The notes: generated by a model not told the origin, from the sequence alone. 64,000 bases of DNA from Agapetus fuscipes (GCA_951799405.1 OX637344.1:16058001-16122000); one strand, 5' to 3'; positions 1-10,697 are shown, counted from the first letter of the stretch. Translations and numbers: made by a program.

Positions 1-127
1 TTTTTTTGCCGAGGGTGACTGGTTTGATTAAATCAGCGAGATATTTGGGTGTTTTTCCAAATAAAGCTTTGTGGACCATCGTGCACACTTTGAACTCGAT
101 GCGCTCCGGTATACGGAGCCAGTAAAG
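1..127 (-). mobile_element. L2/CR1-like LINE fragment (RT C-terminal part), runs off left edge
   Basis: Read on the minus strand, an open frame gives LYWLRIPERIEFKVCTMVHK, followed by ALFGKTPKYLADLIKP. This matches the region after the reverse transcriptase domain of L2/CR1-type LINEs, where 'LHWLPVRxRIxFKxxxxxyKAL' is the usual pattern. It is cut at the window edge and joins a tRNA-like repeat on the other side. The same LINE class reappears at 5708, 8165, 16905 and 53517. Confidence 0.7.
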
Positions 128-128
128 C

Positions 129-231
129 TTGTTATTGTCGACGTGACACGACACAGGCGGGATTCGAACTTGCGACTGTCTCAAATTCGAGTGTCGAAGC
201 CTTATCTCCTTGACTATACCAGTAACAAAAT
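129..231 (-). mobile_element. SINE-C, tRNA-like head
   Basis: On the minus strand this reads as a tRNA-like module: an A-box-like start (TATAGTCAAGGAGATAAGGC) and a B box GTTCGAATCCC. A second, diverged copy sits at 20357-20460. It is not a tRNA gene because the acceptor and anticodon stems do not pair well. Confidence 0.6.
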
Positions 232-593
232 ATTAATTCATATTATAAATATATTTAAATATAAATAAATAGGTTTATCTCATTTTTAAATACAATCCTA
301 AACAACCACCTGTGGTTCCACATAGCCAAGGGATATTTAGAATGTTCAAAGTCCATTATCTAAATGTATTGTAAAAGAAGATAAATAAATGTATCTATGG
401 TCTTAGAGACAATATAAATATGTTGGCAGCTTGTCTATGTTTTCCTCGGATGGATTCTGACGTTTAGGAATGCCTACAAGTATTTTATATTACATTAATG
501 CTGACGTGGATAACTTATACTATATAAGGTAGTTGTACACTTCACAAGGGGCACAACACCAACACAGACAGTTCAAGTAAAATATCACAATGC
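232..593. other. AT-rich spacer, 3' flank of the 594-1178 gene
   Basis: I see no open frame with coding character and no recognised repeat. It should contain the 3' UTR of the minus-strand gene, but no canonical AATAAA is visible on that strand close to the stop codon. Confidence 0.4.
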
Positions 594-1178
594 TCATCTC
601 TTGTTCTTCATGGTGAATCTCTTCCAGAAGCTGGTCTTCTCCACACTGGCCTGCCCCCCGCTGGCCTCCTCCACGTCCTGATCATTCCTGGCCAGCGTGG
701 CAGCCTCGTACTCTTGCTGGACACCGCTCCGTGCAGATTTGGACTCCCCACGCAGCATATTCAAGAAGTTAGAATCCCCTCCAGTCTTCTTGTTGTGTTT
801 ATCCCCAAACTTCATCGCTTCAGCTCCGAGTTCGGCTTTTAATTTCTCCGGCGTTGAATTCTCTACTTTAAACTCGTTGGGGTCTTCGACAAACGCCTGC
901 TGCAGATCCCTCATGATCTTTTTCCTAATTGTTTTCTTCATGCTGAGATGCCGTTCTAGCGTTTTCACGTCGCCATTGGTTAACGTCTTGTAATTGTCTT
1001 TGCTTTTGGATTTCTTGCTGCTCTTCTTTGATGACTTTTTGAGGTCGTTGCTTTGCTCCAAGTTCTCGATGGTTCTCTGGTTGGTGGCGATCTCGCTGTA
1101 GCCGGAGTGGTGGTGGAAGGCCTGCCCGCCCAGACTGAAGATGTCCCTTAAGTGGGGGATGCTGCGCTCCGACGTCAT
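594..1178 (-). CDS. Lysine-rich 194-residue protein, function unknown
   Basis: The frame stays open for 211 codons; I chose the ATG at 1178 (MTSERSIPHLRDIFSLGG) because it sits in a purine-rich context (GGGGAAGATGA) and the 17 upstream codons look like 5' UTR. The stop TAA-side end is at 594. The protein has no signal peptide or membrane segment. Around residues 45-65 it is a Lys/Ser cluster (KKSSKKSSKKSKSKD), followed by a predicted helical region (KTLERHLSMKKTIRKKIMRD) and a basic C terminus (FWKRFTMKNKR). GC content is clearly above that of the flanks and codon use looks like the other host genes here, which argues for a real exon. It may be a single-exon gene or the last exon with a 5' UTR intron upstream. 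I do not recognise the family; lysine content suggests a nuclear or nucleolar protein, which is only inference. Confidence 0.75.
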   Translation of the reverse strand: MTSERSIPHLRDIFSLGGQAFHHHSGYSEIATNQRTIENLEQSNDLKKSSKKSSKKSKSKDNYKTLTNGDVKTLERHLSMKKTIRKKIMRDLQQAFVEDPNEFKVENSTPEKLKAELGAEAMKFGDKHNKKTGGDSNFLNMLRGESKSARSGVQQEYEAATLARNDQDVEEASGGQASVEKTSFWKRFTMKNKR

Positions 1179-1229
1179 CTTCCCCGCAAGGTTTGGTCTA
1201 GGGTTTACTAATCTGGTCCCAGCTTCCAC

Positions 1230-2061
1230 GGCTTCTCTTCAGCCGTTGTTATTCAGAATTCAGTGATGCAATCATTGTGTTTTTGCCGCCAAAGGAACAA
1301 TCTGAAATGAAATAAAAGCATTAAGAGTGATGTGGTTTGGTAACTGAGGTATTTGTTGTCTAGCTGTACTTTGTTTGTCTTGTTTTCCTCTGTACTGTTG
1401 GTCTCAGTATGATGTAATAACTTTTTGTTTGACTCTTTTAGAATTTGTTATGACTTATGAGATCTGAAATATTTTCTGTCAATCATGTTGTAATATTACT
1501 TATATTTACTAATTTGGTAAAAAAAAATCATTTTATTTAATTTGCAATATGCCGCTTTGGTTTGCTGTCCAGTCTTCTTTTCAGATCATTTTTTTAATGT
1601 TGAAAAAAATATTGAAAAAAAAACCTATTTGACCTGCTACTATCAATGCTAAGCTACACATATAGCCTAACTTCTTGCCACGTTTTTCGGTTTGTGGCGA
1701 GTAGAACCTGTGGATTCATTAAAATTTTATTAAGTGGTAAACAAATGCTGTTGTATTTCGAGTAGAAAACGTTTACATTTCCTACCCTCGATTGCGTAGA
1801 TCGACTTTGTATAAAATATGCGACGGAAAACCTTGCAAGAGATTTAGTTCTCTTTCATTTTTTAGATTTACGCGGACGAGAAGAGTAAATGCAATGTTTT
1901 ATAATCAGGTTACAGATTGGTGATGGGCATGTAAGCGCCCTTGAGTGACCACATCATGAAATGGCGCTATACTTAAATCATCAAATCATCATCATTCTCA
2001 GTGGATCACAAAAATATACCATTTAATTTTTAATTAATATTAGCTACTGTGCAAAGTTCAG
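1230..2061. other. Upstream flank of the 594-1178 gene with SINE-B remnant
   Basis: This stretch is AT-rich and non-coding and should hold the promoter or first intron of the gene on its left. At about 1650-1705 there is a short SINE-B end (AGCTACACATATAG, then GCCACG and GTGGCGAGTAGAACCT). I see nothing else definite. Confidence 0.4.
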
Positions 2062-2562
2062 ACCGGTCCATAGTTCAGTGGTAACACTGCGGACTCTGAA
2101 TGGGAAGGTTGTGGGTTCGATTCCCGGCGGAGCACAAAAAAATATATCATTTATATTTTCGAATTTGCTCTTCGCTGGGTTGAAAAATTCATAAATCCTT
2201 TACCAATGACCAGTCACCAAAGGTCCATCCAGCCTTATAGCAGCTGGGTCTTGCTTGAGAATTGGCGCTTTGTAGCGACGATGATCAAGCTCGCAAAAAG
2301 GTTGATAACTTAATTGGTAGAATGCTTGCATTCCATGCCGAGAGCAAGGGTTCGATCTCAAAGGTTTACTCAGCCTTCACAAGAAATGAAAACCAGTCCC
2401 CCCGGGAGCTGGGAAACCCCCACTTCAACTGAAAGTGGTTGGTGTGAGGCCAGCCCCCTTACCTGTAAAAATAAATAGGTCCCGAAGCGCCACATGTGAC
2501 CCCTTCGGGGATAACGCAGGCAAGAAGTTACACTATATGTGTAGCTTAGTTGCGTTGCTGTG
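2062..2562 (+). mobile_element. SINE-A + SINE-B dimer
   Basis: SINE-A starts with GACCGGTCCATAGTTCAGTG and a B box GGTTCGATTCCC (about 2064-2135), a tRNA-like head, and continues to the AGCGACGATGATCAAGCTCG motif near 2290. SINE-B follows at once with its own tRNA-like head (TTGGTAGAATGC, GGTTCGATCTC) and ends at the conserved AAGTTACACTATATGTGTAG. The same order and junction recur on the minus strand at 10698-12960, 23505-23975 and 24866-25355, so the pair moves as one unit. Confidence 0.85.
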
Positions 2563-2606
2563 TTTACAATAGTGGTTCTTTTCGCTGAAAATATTTTTGT
2601 TCCCAT

Positions 2607-3010
2607 TATTTTCGGGAAAAATTAATAGGTACAAGAGTGTGAGTCGTTTGGTCTTAATTTAAACAATGCATTAATAATTATTTTACGAGTTGTTTGGGCG
2701 CGCGTTACGTGTAGCTGACCTTGGTGAATGGAAGTGAAGCTTGCACCGCAGAATGAAAGTAACAGTGGCCGCCATTATCAATTATTTGTGCTGAATTTCA
2801 TTAAGTATTTATGGTCGGTGCTCACAGAGAGGAACCATTCACTGAATTTACTTCAAAATGTAGCTTTATGTAATCACAACTTCAGGTGCAACGATGCAAT
2901 GAAGATTTGTGATAATTTTGAGAGAGAGTAGGGCGAGACTGGGAAGGTAAAAAAAAAATTAAAATATTTTGTATGGTTTGTGTATTAACACTGAAAATTC
3001 ATATTCAATC
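2607..3010. other. Spacer, no gene seen
   Basis: AT-rich sequence. A 67-codon open frame at 2728-2931 lacks coding character. Nothing else is recognised. Confidence 0.35.
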
Positions 3011-3309
3011 ATTTATTTAGTTTAAGGATTTAAATCAAACACTGTTCTATATTTTCACTTTTATAATTTTTATTTTTAAATTTTACTAACGTTTTCGATC
3101 TTAGATCAAAATCTTGACGATCTATACAAAAATTTTAAAACCATTTTTCTTTTGTAAACCTTTGTTTTAAAATTTTTGTATACCTGAAAAATCTAAATCT
3201 AAGATCGAAAACGTTAGTAAAATTTAAAAATAAAAATGATAAAAGTGAAACTGATAAAAATAAAAATGATAAGAACAGTGTTTGATTTAAATCCTTAAAC
3301 TAAATAAAT
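3011..3309. mobile_element. Foldback element FB9
   Basis: The outer arms are nearly perfect inverted repeats: ATTTATTTAGTTTAAGGATT at the left and its complement at the right, followed by AGAACAGTGTTTGATTTAAA against its complement at 3030-3048. Inner arms (CTAACGTTTTCGATCTTAGA at about 3085-3105 and its complement near 3200) extend the stem to about 100 bp each side. It looks like a MITE; no protein is encoded. Confidence 0.7.
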
Positions 3310-3353
3310 TATTAATAAATTTAAAAAATCAGTCAAAGAAATCAAAAAAAAAT

Positions 3354-3776
3354 CAAAGAAGTATGCAAGGATAGAAAGAAATGGCGGTTGATCTGTGATG
3401 TTGGCGGCTAGGGTTTGTTAAAGTGAAGTTGGTTTTGTGATTTAGTTTTTTATGTCCATGTATATATTGTTATTTTTATTCTTTGATTTAAAAAAAATGT
3501 AATTTGTCATGTATGTTCCTTGACTTATAGGTTGTTATGCGGCTGACCACCCATAATATAAAAATTGGTTCACTTTGCCAATGTCACCCCTGTTTCAGGG
3601 AAGGACGGCAAGAGTTGCAAGGCTTATGTTCATTTGAGATTGGGTTTTTATATTGTAGGTCCACACGCGGCATGTGTTAGCGCGAAATTATACATATCTG
3701 CTTGTGGGAATGCATTTAGTATAAATCTTAAATGATATATATCTTTGCAGCTTAGATTAGATTAGATTAGATTAGA
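3354..3776 (+). mobile_element. RTE-1, 5'-truncated copy (last codons + 3' tail)
   Basis: It begins with the sequence for the last residues of the RTE-1 polyprotein (KEVCKDRKKWRLICDVGG), then the 3' UTR, the T-unit from CCTTGACTTATAGG, and ends with a tandem GATTA tail (TTAGATTAGATTAGATTAGA). Confidence 0.9.
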
Positions 3777-3820
3777 GTACAATTTATTTGTTATCTTATA
3801 GTTCGGTCGTAAAAAAAAAA

Positions 3821-4112
3821 CGCAATTAAGCTACACATATAGTGTAACTTTCTGTCGCGTTATCCCCGATGGGGTAGCATATGGCGAGTTGAACCTATTT
3901 ATTTTTATAGGTAAAGAGGCCGGCCTTTTTTTCCCGCTCCCGAGAGGGCTAGTATACTCATTTCTTGTAAAGGCTGAGTAAACCTTGCCGGTATTTTATT
4001 TTGAGGTTTGAAATAAACACCGAAACGGGAAATCATTTCTGACACCCTCAGTGGGATTCGAACCCGAGCTCACGGCATGGAATGCAAGCACCAACTGAGC
4101 CATCGACTGCAC
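3821..4112 (-). mobile_element. SINE-B copy
   Basis: On the minus strand it has a tRNA-like head near 4030-4112 (GGTTCGAATCCC B box), body and the conserved 3' end AAGTTACACTATATGTGTAG type sequence at 3830-3850. Confidence 0.85.
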
Positions 4113-4169
4113 ATCATGGTCAATGTTCATATTTCTGCTACTTCGCCTTTGGTAGATATTACCTAATTG

Positions 4170-4903
4170 TAAGTGGACTTTCTAAGAAGTATGATTGGGA
4201 AAAAACGGAGTGACAGGGTGAGGAATGATTTTGTAAGAGAAGAATGTGGTGCAAGAGAAAGTGTGAAAGTGAAGATTAAAAGAAGTTTGTTAAGATGGTT
4301 TGGGCATATGGAGAGAATGAATGAGGAAAGACTGACGAAGAAAGTATATGTTGGTAGAATAGATGGATGTCGTGGTAGAGGAAGACCGAGAAAGGTATGG
4401 ATGGACCAAATACCCGAAATTGCGAATGAATGGAATATCCAGAGTCATAATAAAAGAAGAGCTTGCATGAAGAAAGTTATGACTCTGGAGGAAATGAAAG
4501 AAGTATGTAAGGACAGAAAGAAATGGCGGTTATCTGTAATGTTGGCGGCTAGGGTTTATTAAAATGAAATTTGTTTTATGTCTTTGATGTCCATGTGTAA
4601 TTTTATTTATTGATTTAAAAAATGTAATTTGTCGTGTATGTTCCTTGACTTACAGGTTGGTAGGCTATGCGGCTGACCACCCATCCTGTAAAAAGGGTTC
4701 ACTTTGCCAATGTCACCCCTGTTACAGGGAAGGACGGCAAGAGTTGCAGGGTGTATGTCCATTTGAGATTGGTTTTTATGATGTAGGCTCACATGAGGCA
4801 CGTGCAAGCGTGAACTTGTACGTGTCTGGTTGTGGGAATGCATGTAATGTGAATCTCCAATGTAACATATCTTTGCAACTTAGATTAGATTAGATTAGAT
4901 TAG
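4170..4903 (+). mobile_element. RTE-1, 5'-truncated copy with intact C-terminal frame
   Basis: An open frame (4173-4562) encodes 129 residues of the RTE-1 C-terminus: RSMIGKKRSDRVRNDF, LRWFGHMERMNEERLTKKVY, GRGRPRKVWMDQI. The final codons diverge from the full copy at 30775 by a frameshift (WRLSVMLAARVY instead of WRLICNAGG). The T-unit and a GATTA tail follow. Confidence 0.9.
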
Positions 4904-5065
4904 TAAGTATAGTACTTCTTTGTCGTAATTCGTCCTTCTCTTGACTATAAATGTTAATTCTACATATTGCCTGAGTTATTTTGAGATGATTGGCTATTAT
5001 TAAAATCTATTACTTTAATATTCCACATATATTAAATTGCACAAAAAAAATTGAAGAATGCCTAC

Positions 5066-5396
5066 ATGTGAAAGTTAAGGTACAAAAGAATGTGATGCGA
5101 TGGTTTATGCATGTGAAAAGAATGAATGATGCGATAGACTGACTAAGTAGGAAGTGTGAAAGTAAAAAGAGGTAAAGGACGACCGAGAAAAGTGTGGAGT
5201 GGTCAAATTGAGGAGATTGTGAAAGAATGGGATATACAAAGTGAGCATAAAAGAAGAAAATGTATGAAAAAGGTGATGGATATGAATGAATCGAAAGAGG
5301 TATGGATAGGAAGAAATGGAGGCAGCTCTGCAGAGGCTCTGGCCACCCCTAGCGGAATGACGACAGAGTTACAGTTACAATTTCAGTACAACTGAA
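5066..5396 (+). mobile_element. RTE-2 3' fragment
   Basis: It encodes the remains of an RTE-type C terminus (GKGRPRKVWSGQIEEIVKEW, SEHKRRKCMKKVMDMNE) with an early stop, then CTCTGCAGAGGCTCTGGCCA and a short tail ACAGTTACAGTTACA. It is related to, but distinct from, RTE-1. The better copy is at 27815. Confidence 0.8.
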
Positions 5397-5454
5397 GGGG
5401 TTAACGTAAAGTAATCTGTAAAAATAATACATTCCTTTCGACACATGCGGATCC

Positions 5455-5502
5455 TTCGCTGCAAGAAGTTACACTATATGTGTAGCCTAGTAGCGTAGCC
5501 TA
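5455..5502 (+). repeat. SINE-B 3' end fragment
   Basis: Only the terminal AAGTTACACTATATGTGTAG module and a few bases on each side are present. Confidence 0.6.
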
Positions 5503-5707
5503 ATGTTGCACCTTAAAGATCGCAGCATGGATGTAAGCGTGAGTGAGCGCTCATAAGCGGAATCAAGGGAAAGTTCGCTAGAAAAATGGAAAATGTTATT
5601 ATGTGGGCAGAAGCACTGAGCATTGTTATACGTTATTACATATTACTACAGTCACAGTACGAGTACGTGCCATAGAGTAATAACACAGAGAAGCCGAAAC
5701 TAAGTTG

Positions 5708-5985
5708 ATGATGATGATGATGATTTGTAGAGCGCCGTTTCGTGACTACTGTCACTGCAAGGGCGCTTTCAGGCTTGACGCGGCGGTGAAGAAATGGGTC
5801 TTCATTCCCTTCTTGAAGCTCTCGATCCCTTCCTTGGCGCGCACTTCAGGGGGCAGCTGGTTCCAAGTGGACGGTCCCGCAACGGCGAAAGCGCGGTTTC
5901 CGACTGTTACTGCATTGATACATATACTATAGCCCACATTTGTCTCAGTCCTGTCAAACGTTACAGTGGTGCAGTCATACAAAAC
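5708..5985 (-). mobile_element. L2/CR1-like LINE 3' end
   Basis: On the minus strand it encodes GNRAFAVAGPSTWNQLPPEV, then SFKKGMKTHFFTA and a stop, the characteristic C-terminus of L2/CR1-type polyproteins. The 3' end carries an ATC-type microsatellite tail (ATGATGATGATGATGAT seen on the plus strand at 5708). Confidence 0.8.
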
Positions 5986-6007
5986 ATGTTTTTACGAATT
6001 CTTACGA

Positions 6008-6579
6008 TTTTACTGTTATTTTAACAGAATTAATTTTACACGGTTTCTATAATCTATAATCTAAGCTGCAAGGATATGTTAACATTTAAGGCTCATATGA
6101 AATGCATGCCTACAGACAGGCACATGTAGGTTCGCGCCTACACATTCTACATGTGTGCATACAAATATAGAAAACCTCACATGGACATAAACTTTGCAAC
6201 TCCTGCCGCCGTTCCCTGAACCGGGGTGGCATTGGCAAAAGGGAACCGATTTTTACAGCACGGGTGGTCAGCCTCGTACCAACCTATCAGTTTGCGGTTC
6301 ACAATTTAGAATCATTGATAATCTCTGCGTATATATCGGTCTTCACGACAAAATGTCTGGAGCGACTAATCAACCGATGCCCTTAGTTTGTAGTCCGTAT
6401 ATATAGGTACAAACAGGGATCATTCTTGCATACTCCATATCATTCGATCTCTCGCTCATACCAGACCGCCGTTCTATGTGCCTACCTTACTACCGCCATC
6501 ATACTAGAGCTAGACTGTTTTACACACTAGAGTACATATTCAGGAGCGCGTGGGTACTTCATATCCTTAGTTCGTAACA
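6008..6579 (-). mobile_element. LTR-like repeat, interrupted by a T-unit
   Basis: Read on the minus strand it starts TGTTACGAACTAAGG at 6579 and ends near ...GTGTAAAATTAATTCTGTTA at about 6012. Inside are a TATATATACGG-type box and a polyadenylation-like AATTAATTC end. A second copy at 9376-9674 is uninterrupted; here the T-unit at 6047-6292 splits CGGTTT from GGTTCACAATTT. No internal coding region or primer-binding site is next to it, so it is best read as a solo LTR-like repeat. Confidence 0.5.
6047..6292 (-). mobile_element. T-unit inserted in the LTR-like repeat
   Basis: Minus-strand copy from CTATAATCTATAATCTAAGC to AACCTATCAG. It belongs to the variant with the GTAGGTTCGCGCCTACAC segment. 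The uninterrupted repeat at 9376-9674 shows the empty site. Confidence 0.8.
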
Positions 6580-7085
6580 GTATCAAATTATTTATTTTCT
6601 TGCTTCCTCCATTTTGCATTTTGACATATATATAATACACAAAATAACACATGCCATAATGTCTTAAAATAATGCCTTTTTCCTTAAAAAAATGACAATT
6701 TTATCAATCACAAGATTTATAACGCATGCGTATTATGTTCGAACTGGTTCGGACATAGTACGCACGCGGCAATGTTGCCATCTTTCTAGAAACATTTTTA
6801 CATTCGCCTTTTTCGAGTTTTTTTTTATACACATGGAAATGCAACTTTGAAGTTCTTTGTTCTCTTTCTTACTAAGGACCATTTTCGTAATAAGTTGAAA
6901 CAGATTTATAATGCCTATTTTCGTTTAAATAATTTTTAGCCCACAGATATCATAAGTCGATGGTACCTACAGCTACGTGCAGTGTAAAGCACAGAATTGT
7001 AAGTCGTGTGTGAGAAGTGATATGTGATGCAACCAACGCACATTGTTTCTGCAACAAGTGATCCAACAACAATAACACATATTGT
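6580..7085. other. Spacer, no gene seen
   Basis: AT-rich. It contains a small imperfect palindrome around CGCATGCGTATTATGTTCGA (6722-6770) and a short segment near 6935-6985 shared with 21205-21265. I see no coding frame. Confidence 0.35.
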
Positions 7086-7620
7086 ACAACTTTTAACGCA
7101 ACTAAGCTACACGTATAGTGTAACTTCTTGCCGCGTTATCCCCGAAGAGTTTCGCATGTGGCGAGTGGAACTAATTAGCGGGTCGCGGCCCTACGCCAAC
7201 CACTTCAGTTGAAGTGGGGCTTCCCAGCTCCCAAAGGTGGCTGGTACTCATTTCTTGTGAAGGCTGAATAAACCTGTCGGCTTTTCATTTTGGGGGTTGA
7301 AATAAACATCGGAACGGTAAATGGGATTGATAGGATTTCCTGCTGGACTATACTTATCGCTTGCATTCCATGCCGAGAGCAAGGGTTCGATCTCAACTGA
7401 GGGTGTCAGAAATGATTTTCCATTTCGGTGTCTAAATCAACCCCAAAATAAATACCTGCAAGGTGTGCTCAGCTTTCAAAATAAATGAGAACCAACCCCC
7501 CCCCCCGCCCTCCCGGGAAGCTGGGAAACCCCCACTTCAGCTGAAAGTGTTTTGTGTGAGGCGGCCCCCCTTACCCGTAAAAATAAATAGGTCCCGAATT
7601 GCCACATGCGACCCCTTCAG
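7086..7620. mobile_element. Two SINE-B copies head to head
   Basis: A minus-strand SINE-B (7086-about 7320) meets a plus-strand SINE-B (about 7358-7620) at their tRNA-like heads. The plus copy has the GCATTCCATGCCGAGAGCAA and GGTTCGATCTC blocks and a C-rich run (CCCCCCCCCGCCC). The arrangement makes a long inverted repeat. Confidence 0.75.
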
Positions 7621-7892
7621 GGATGGTTGGTGTTATGGCCGAGGGGGCCAAGTTGGTTGATATTTCTAGCGTATTTGGAATAGAATAAAGTTGGTTCGAT
7701 CCCCGCTGGGTCAATTGATCATAACTTTGACCCTGGCTGAACAGATTTCATTGGGTAATTATTAATTTTAATATAATTCATTAAAATAAACAATAATGAA
7801 TTATTAATTGATGATAGTAATTGTAATACCTGTTTCTGGCCAGGCAGAATAGGTTGGTGAATTGTAATCCTCTTTACAAATATTTTTTTTTA
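7621..7892 (+). mobile_element. SINE-D copy
   Basis: The head GTTATGGCCGAGGGGGCCAA with B box GGTTCGATCCCC resembles a Leu/Ser-class tRNA. The body has TAACTTTGACCCTGG and a palindromic TTATTAATT region and ends GCAGAATAGGTTGGTGAATT. Other copies lie at 17679-17935 (+) and 48610-48838 (-). Confidence 0.8.
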
Positions 7893-7896
7893 ATGT

Positions 7897-7952
7897 ATAA
7901 AATATACGCAGGCAAGAAGTTACACTTTATGTGTAGCTTAATTGCGTTTGTG
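7897..7952 (+). repeat. SINE-B 3' end fragment
   Basis: It is the terminal ACGCAGGCAAGAAGTTACAC to TTAATTGCGTT module alone, joined to the SINE-D copy. Confidence 0.6.
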
Positions 7953-8164
7953 TTTTGCGTATCTAATATCGTTCCCTATATAATATTATCGGTATCGATA
8001 CTAAGCAAGGAATACCTCAACACAAGGCCAAGCGGCAAACTCACTCCTAGAAAAATGCGTTCATGTCTTTCTAAAACTTGTATGGGCGGAATCTGATTAA
8101 TCAAACTTTAGTTTTGTATAGAAGATGCTACGTTATCATCAAATACCTTGTTGTAAATAAAAAT

Positions 8165-8420
8165 AATAATGATGCAGGATTTTTATAGCGCCTTTTCAGG
8201 ACTCTTGGTCATCCCAAAGGCGCTTGCTCATAAGAGCGCGCGGAACGGTCTTCAACCCCTTTCTAAATGTGCTCTCCAGATCCATTTCGCGCAGGTTATC
8301 TGGGAGGCCGTTCCATATCGTTGGAGCAGCCACCTTGAAGGCTCAATCCCCAAAAATGGTCTTCTTTTATCTTATTGGAAACTCTATCCGACTGCGACAT
8401 GATGCTGCTGATCGTAGTGT
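8165..8420 (-). mobile_element. L2/CR1-like LINE 3' end, degraded
   Basis: Plus-strand text GATTTTTATAGCGCCTTTTC, AAAGGCGCTTG and GGAGGCCGTTCCATATCGTT matches the inverse of the LINE 3' ends at 5708 and 16905. The reading frame is broken. Confidence 0.55.
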
Positions 8421-8431
8421 TGTTGTTCTAT

Positions 8432-8645
8432 ATACCTACTGTAACTGTAACTGTAACTCTGTCGCCATTCCGCTAGGGGTGGCCAGAGCCTCTGCAGAGT
8501 TGCCTCCATTTTTTCCTATCCTGACATACCTCTTTCAATTCCTTCATATCCATCACCTTTTTCATGCATTTTCTTCTTTTAAGCTCACTTTGTTTATCCC
8601 ATTCTTTCACAATCTCCACAATCTGATCACTCTACTGTTATGTAA
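8432..8645 (-). mobile_element. RTE-2 3' end
   Basis: It starts on the plus strand with the ACTGTAACTGTAACTGTAAC tail and GGCCAGAGCCTCTGCAGAGT, the reverse of the RTE-2 end at 28220-28280, and continues into the C-terminal coding remnant until about 8645. Confidence 0.8.
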
Positions 8646-9375
8646 ATAGCAAATACACATAAATATTTAGGTAGGTAGATATAACATTTGTAGCTGATGG
8701 GAGCTGTATATAAGTAGGATTAATTATTATAAGTACCTAGGGTAAAGAAATATTATAAGAAAGTACTAGCAATCATCACCATTATGTACCTACTCGAAGC
8801 TTTTGGAAGACCGTTCTCTCGAAGGTTCCAGCAAAATCGGCTTCTAGTAAATTCTATCGCTGTATTATGGAAAGCCGCGAACGGCTTGCAGGAGACATTC
8901 TTCATACGACACTCTTCTTCTAAGCACGAAAGACAGTATAAGTGAACACAAACCATCTGTAAAATAAATGTAAATTGCTAAACCATAAATGTGAATTGTA
9001 AAAAATAAATAAAAATTGTTAAATAAAGTGTAAAATAAATATCCTGTAAAGAAGACCAGTTTTTATTTTATTTGAAGACTTTTTGAACCCTAAAAACACA
9101 ACAATACAAACTGACAACCTAGGCTGGACTAAATTTGCGAGCGTTTATTTTAGAAAATAAAATCCCAAAATATCTCAAATGAAAAGTGTGCTACTTTTGC
9201 AACTCCTTGATGATCTTACATGAAACGGGGATGAAATTGGCAAAGTAAAGCATTATAAATTTCTTATCAAGGTCAATGCCGAATTCTAGTATTGATTTTT
9301 TCTAAAAGATGCCCCTTATTTCATACATAGTGTTATGATTTTATTGGGTTCTCATTTAATTAAACAGCAATTATT
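8646..9375. other. Spacer, no gene seen
   Basis: AT-rich with AAATAAA-type runs (8960-9065). A trace of T-unit sequence (TTTTGCAACTCCTTGATGAT, then GGCAAAGTAAAG) is visible at about 9195-9250. No coding frame is convincing. Confidence 0.35.
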
Positions 9376-9674
9376 TACTTTAACAGAATTTATTTTACAC
9401 GGTTTGGTTCACAATTTACAACAATTGATGATCCTTGCTTATTGGTCTTCACGGCATAATGCTTCGAGCGACTAAATCCCTCTCCGCAGCATTGCAGTCT
9501 CTATATATTGGTACAAAATAGATCGTTCTTGCATATTCCAGAACATTCGATCTTTCGCTCATACCAGACCGCCGTTCTATGTATCTTACTACTACCATCA
9601 TGGATCGTACTGGACTGTTCTACACACACTATTGTACCTGTACTGACGCACGCAGGTACTCCAAGTTCTTAACA
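9376..9674 (-). mobile_element. LTR-like repeat, uninterrupted copy
   Basis: On the minus strand it begins TGTTAAGAACTTGGAGTACC and ends with a polyadenylation-type AAAATAAATTCTGTTAAAG. It is about 300 bp and contains CAATATATAGAGACTGC, a possible TATA region. It matches 6008-6579 and the fragment at 13730-13877. No clear target duplication is seen. Confidence 0.5.
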
Positions 9675-9942
9675 ATAGTACCTATAGTAGCCATATCGGG
9701 CCTATGTAAAAATTCCGTAAGCTAGCTTCTTCTCCATCTATATTATAGCTCAATAGCACTGACCTTATTGCCGCGAATTTTCATGTTTTACTCTTCTAGT
9801 CCTTCCAGTGCTTGTTTAGCTTATCTGCCATTTGATTCAAAGATGACATTTCAATGCAATTGCATTAAGAATCACATTCTACACAATCTGAGCTAAGAAA
9901 AAAACGTAAAACACGATTATGTGAGAATTGCTTTTAAAAAAA
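9675..9942. repeat. Spacer with low-copy repeat
   Basis: The segment CCAGTGCTTGTTTAGCTTAT at about 9809 is present in reverse at about 20112-20140, so part of this spacer is a dispersed repeat. I see no gene. Confidence 0.35.
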
Positions 9943-10232
9943 AACGCAACGCAACTAAGCTACACATATAGTGTAACTTCTTGCCGCGTTATCCCCGAAG
10001 GGTTCGCATGTGGCGAGTTGAACCTATTTATTTTTACAGGTAAGGGGGCCGGCCTTACGCCAACCACTTCAGTTGAAGTGGAGGTTTCCCAGCTCCCGAG
10101 AGTGCTGGTACTTATTTCTTGTGAAGGCTGAGTAAACCTTGCCGGTATTTTATTTTGAGGTTTGAAATAAACACCGAAACGGGAAATCATTTCTGACACC
10201 CTCGGTGGGATTCGAACCCGAGCTCACGGCAT
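9943..10232 (-). mobile_element. SINE-B copy
   Basis: Full-length minus-strand copy: 3' end at 9955-9985 (AAGCTACACATATAGTGTAA), body with the CCAACCACTTCAGTTGAAGT palindrome, tRNA-like B box GGGATTCGAACCC at 10207. Confidence 0.85.
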
Positions 10233-10697
10233 GCTTTTAATATTTTAAAAATCAATTTCCAGTTTTCATAAGTCACATTGGTTTAGTACACATACAAACA
10301 TTCCTCATGTGAAATTACCTCTGTTGGAGATAAGACAGACAAGCACTCAGGTGACGTACTGGTAAATAACTCTTGATTTATTTTTTCTTCAGCTTCATAT
10401 TGTTTGTTAATGTTATTCTGCAGCCGCGAGAAGCAAAGACCTCGGATCTATAATAACAATTAATGATTATACATTATGAAGTCACCGCTCAGGGTCCTTT
10501 GTGAGTGAAATACTCGCGAATATTATTTTATTTATAAATATTGCAGAGCAGTCTCTGAACATCAGTGAAAAATCTAAAGTCAGAGACTGCAGGAAGTCAG
10601 TATCTAATATAATCTACGTTGCAAAATATATGTAACATGAAAGATTCACATTATATGAGTCGTATAACTGCAAACGCCGTCATCTCCAAAAGCAAAC
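10233..10697. repeat. Spacer with low-copy repeats
   Basis: ACACATACAAACATTCCTCA at about 10288 recurs at 50605 and in reverse near 19960. The end (GCAAACGCCGTCATCTCCAA, 10671) is the terminal sequence of the small inverted repeat at 13093. No gene is visible. Confidence 0.4.

Noticed and set aside
2064..2140. tRNA gene
   Set aside because: The A and B boxes are there but stems do not pair properly, and the same module repeats as the head of SINE-A. The same applies to the heads of SINE-B, -C and -D.
4173..4562. Independent host gene for a 129-residue basic protein
   Set aside because: The protein is the C-terminus of the RTE-1 polyprotein and is followed by the RTE-1 3' tail.
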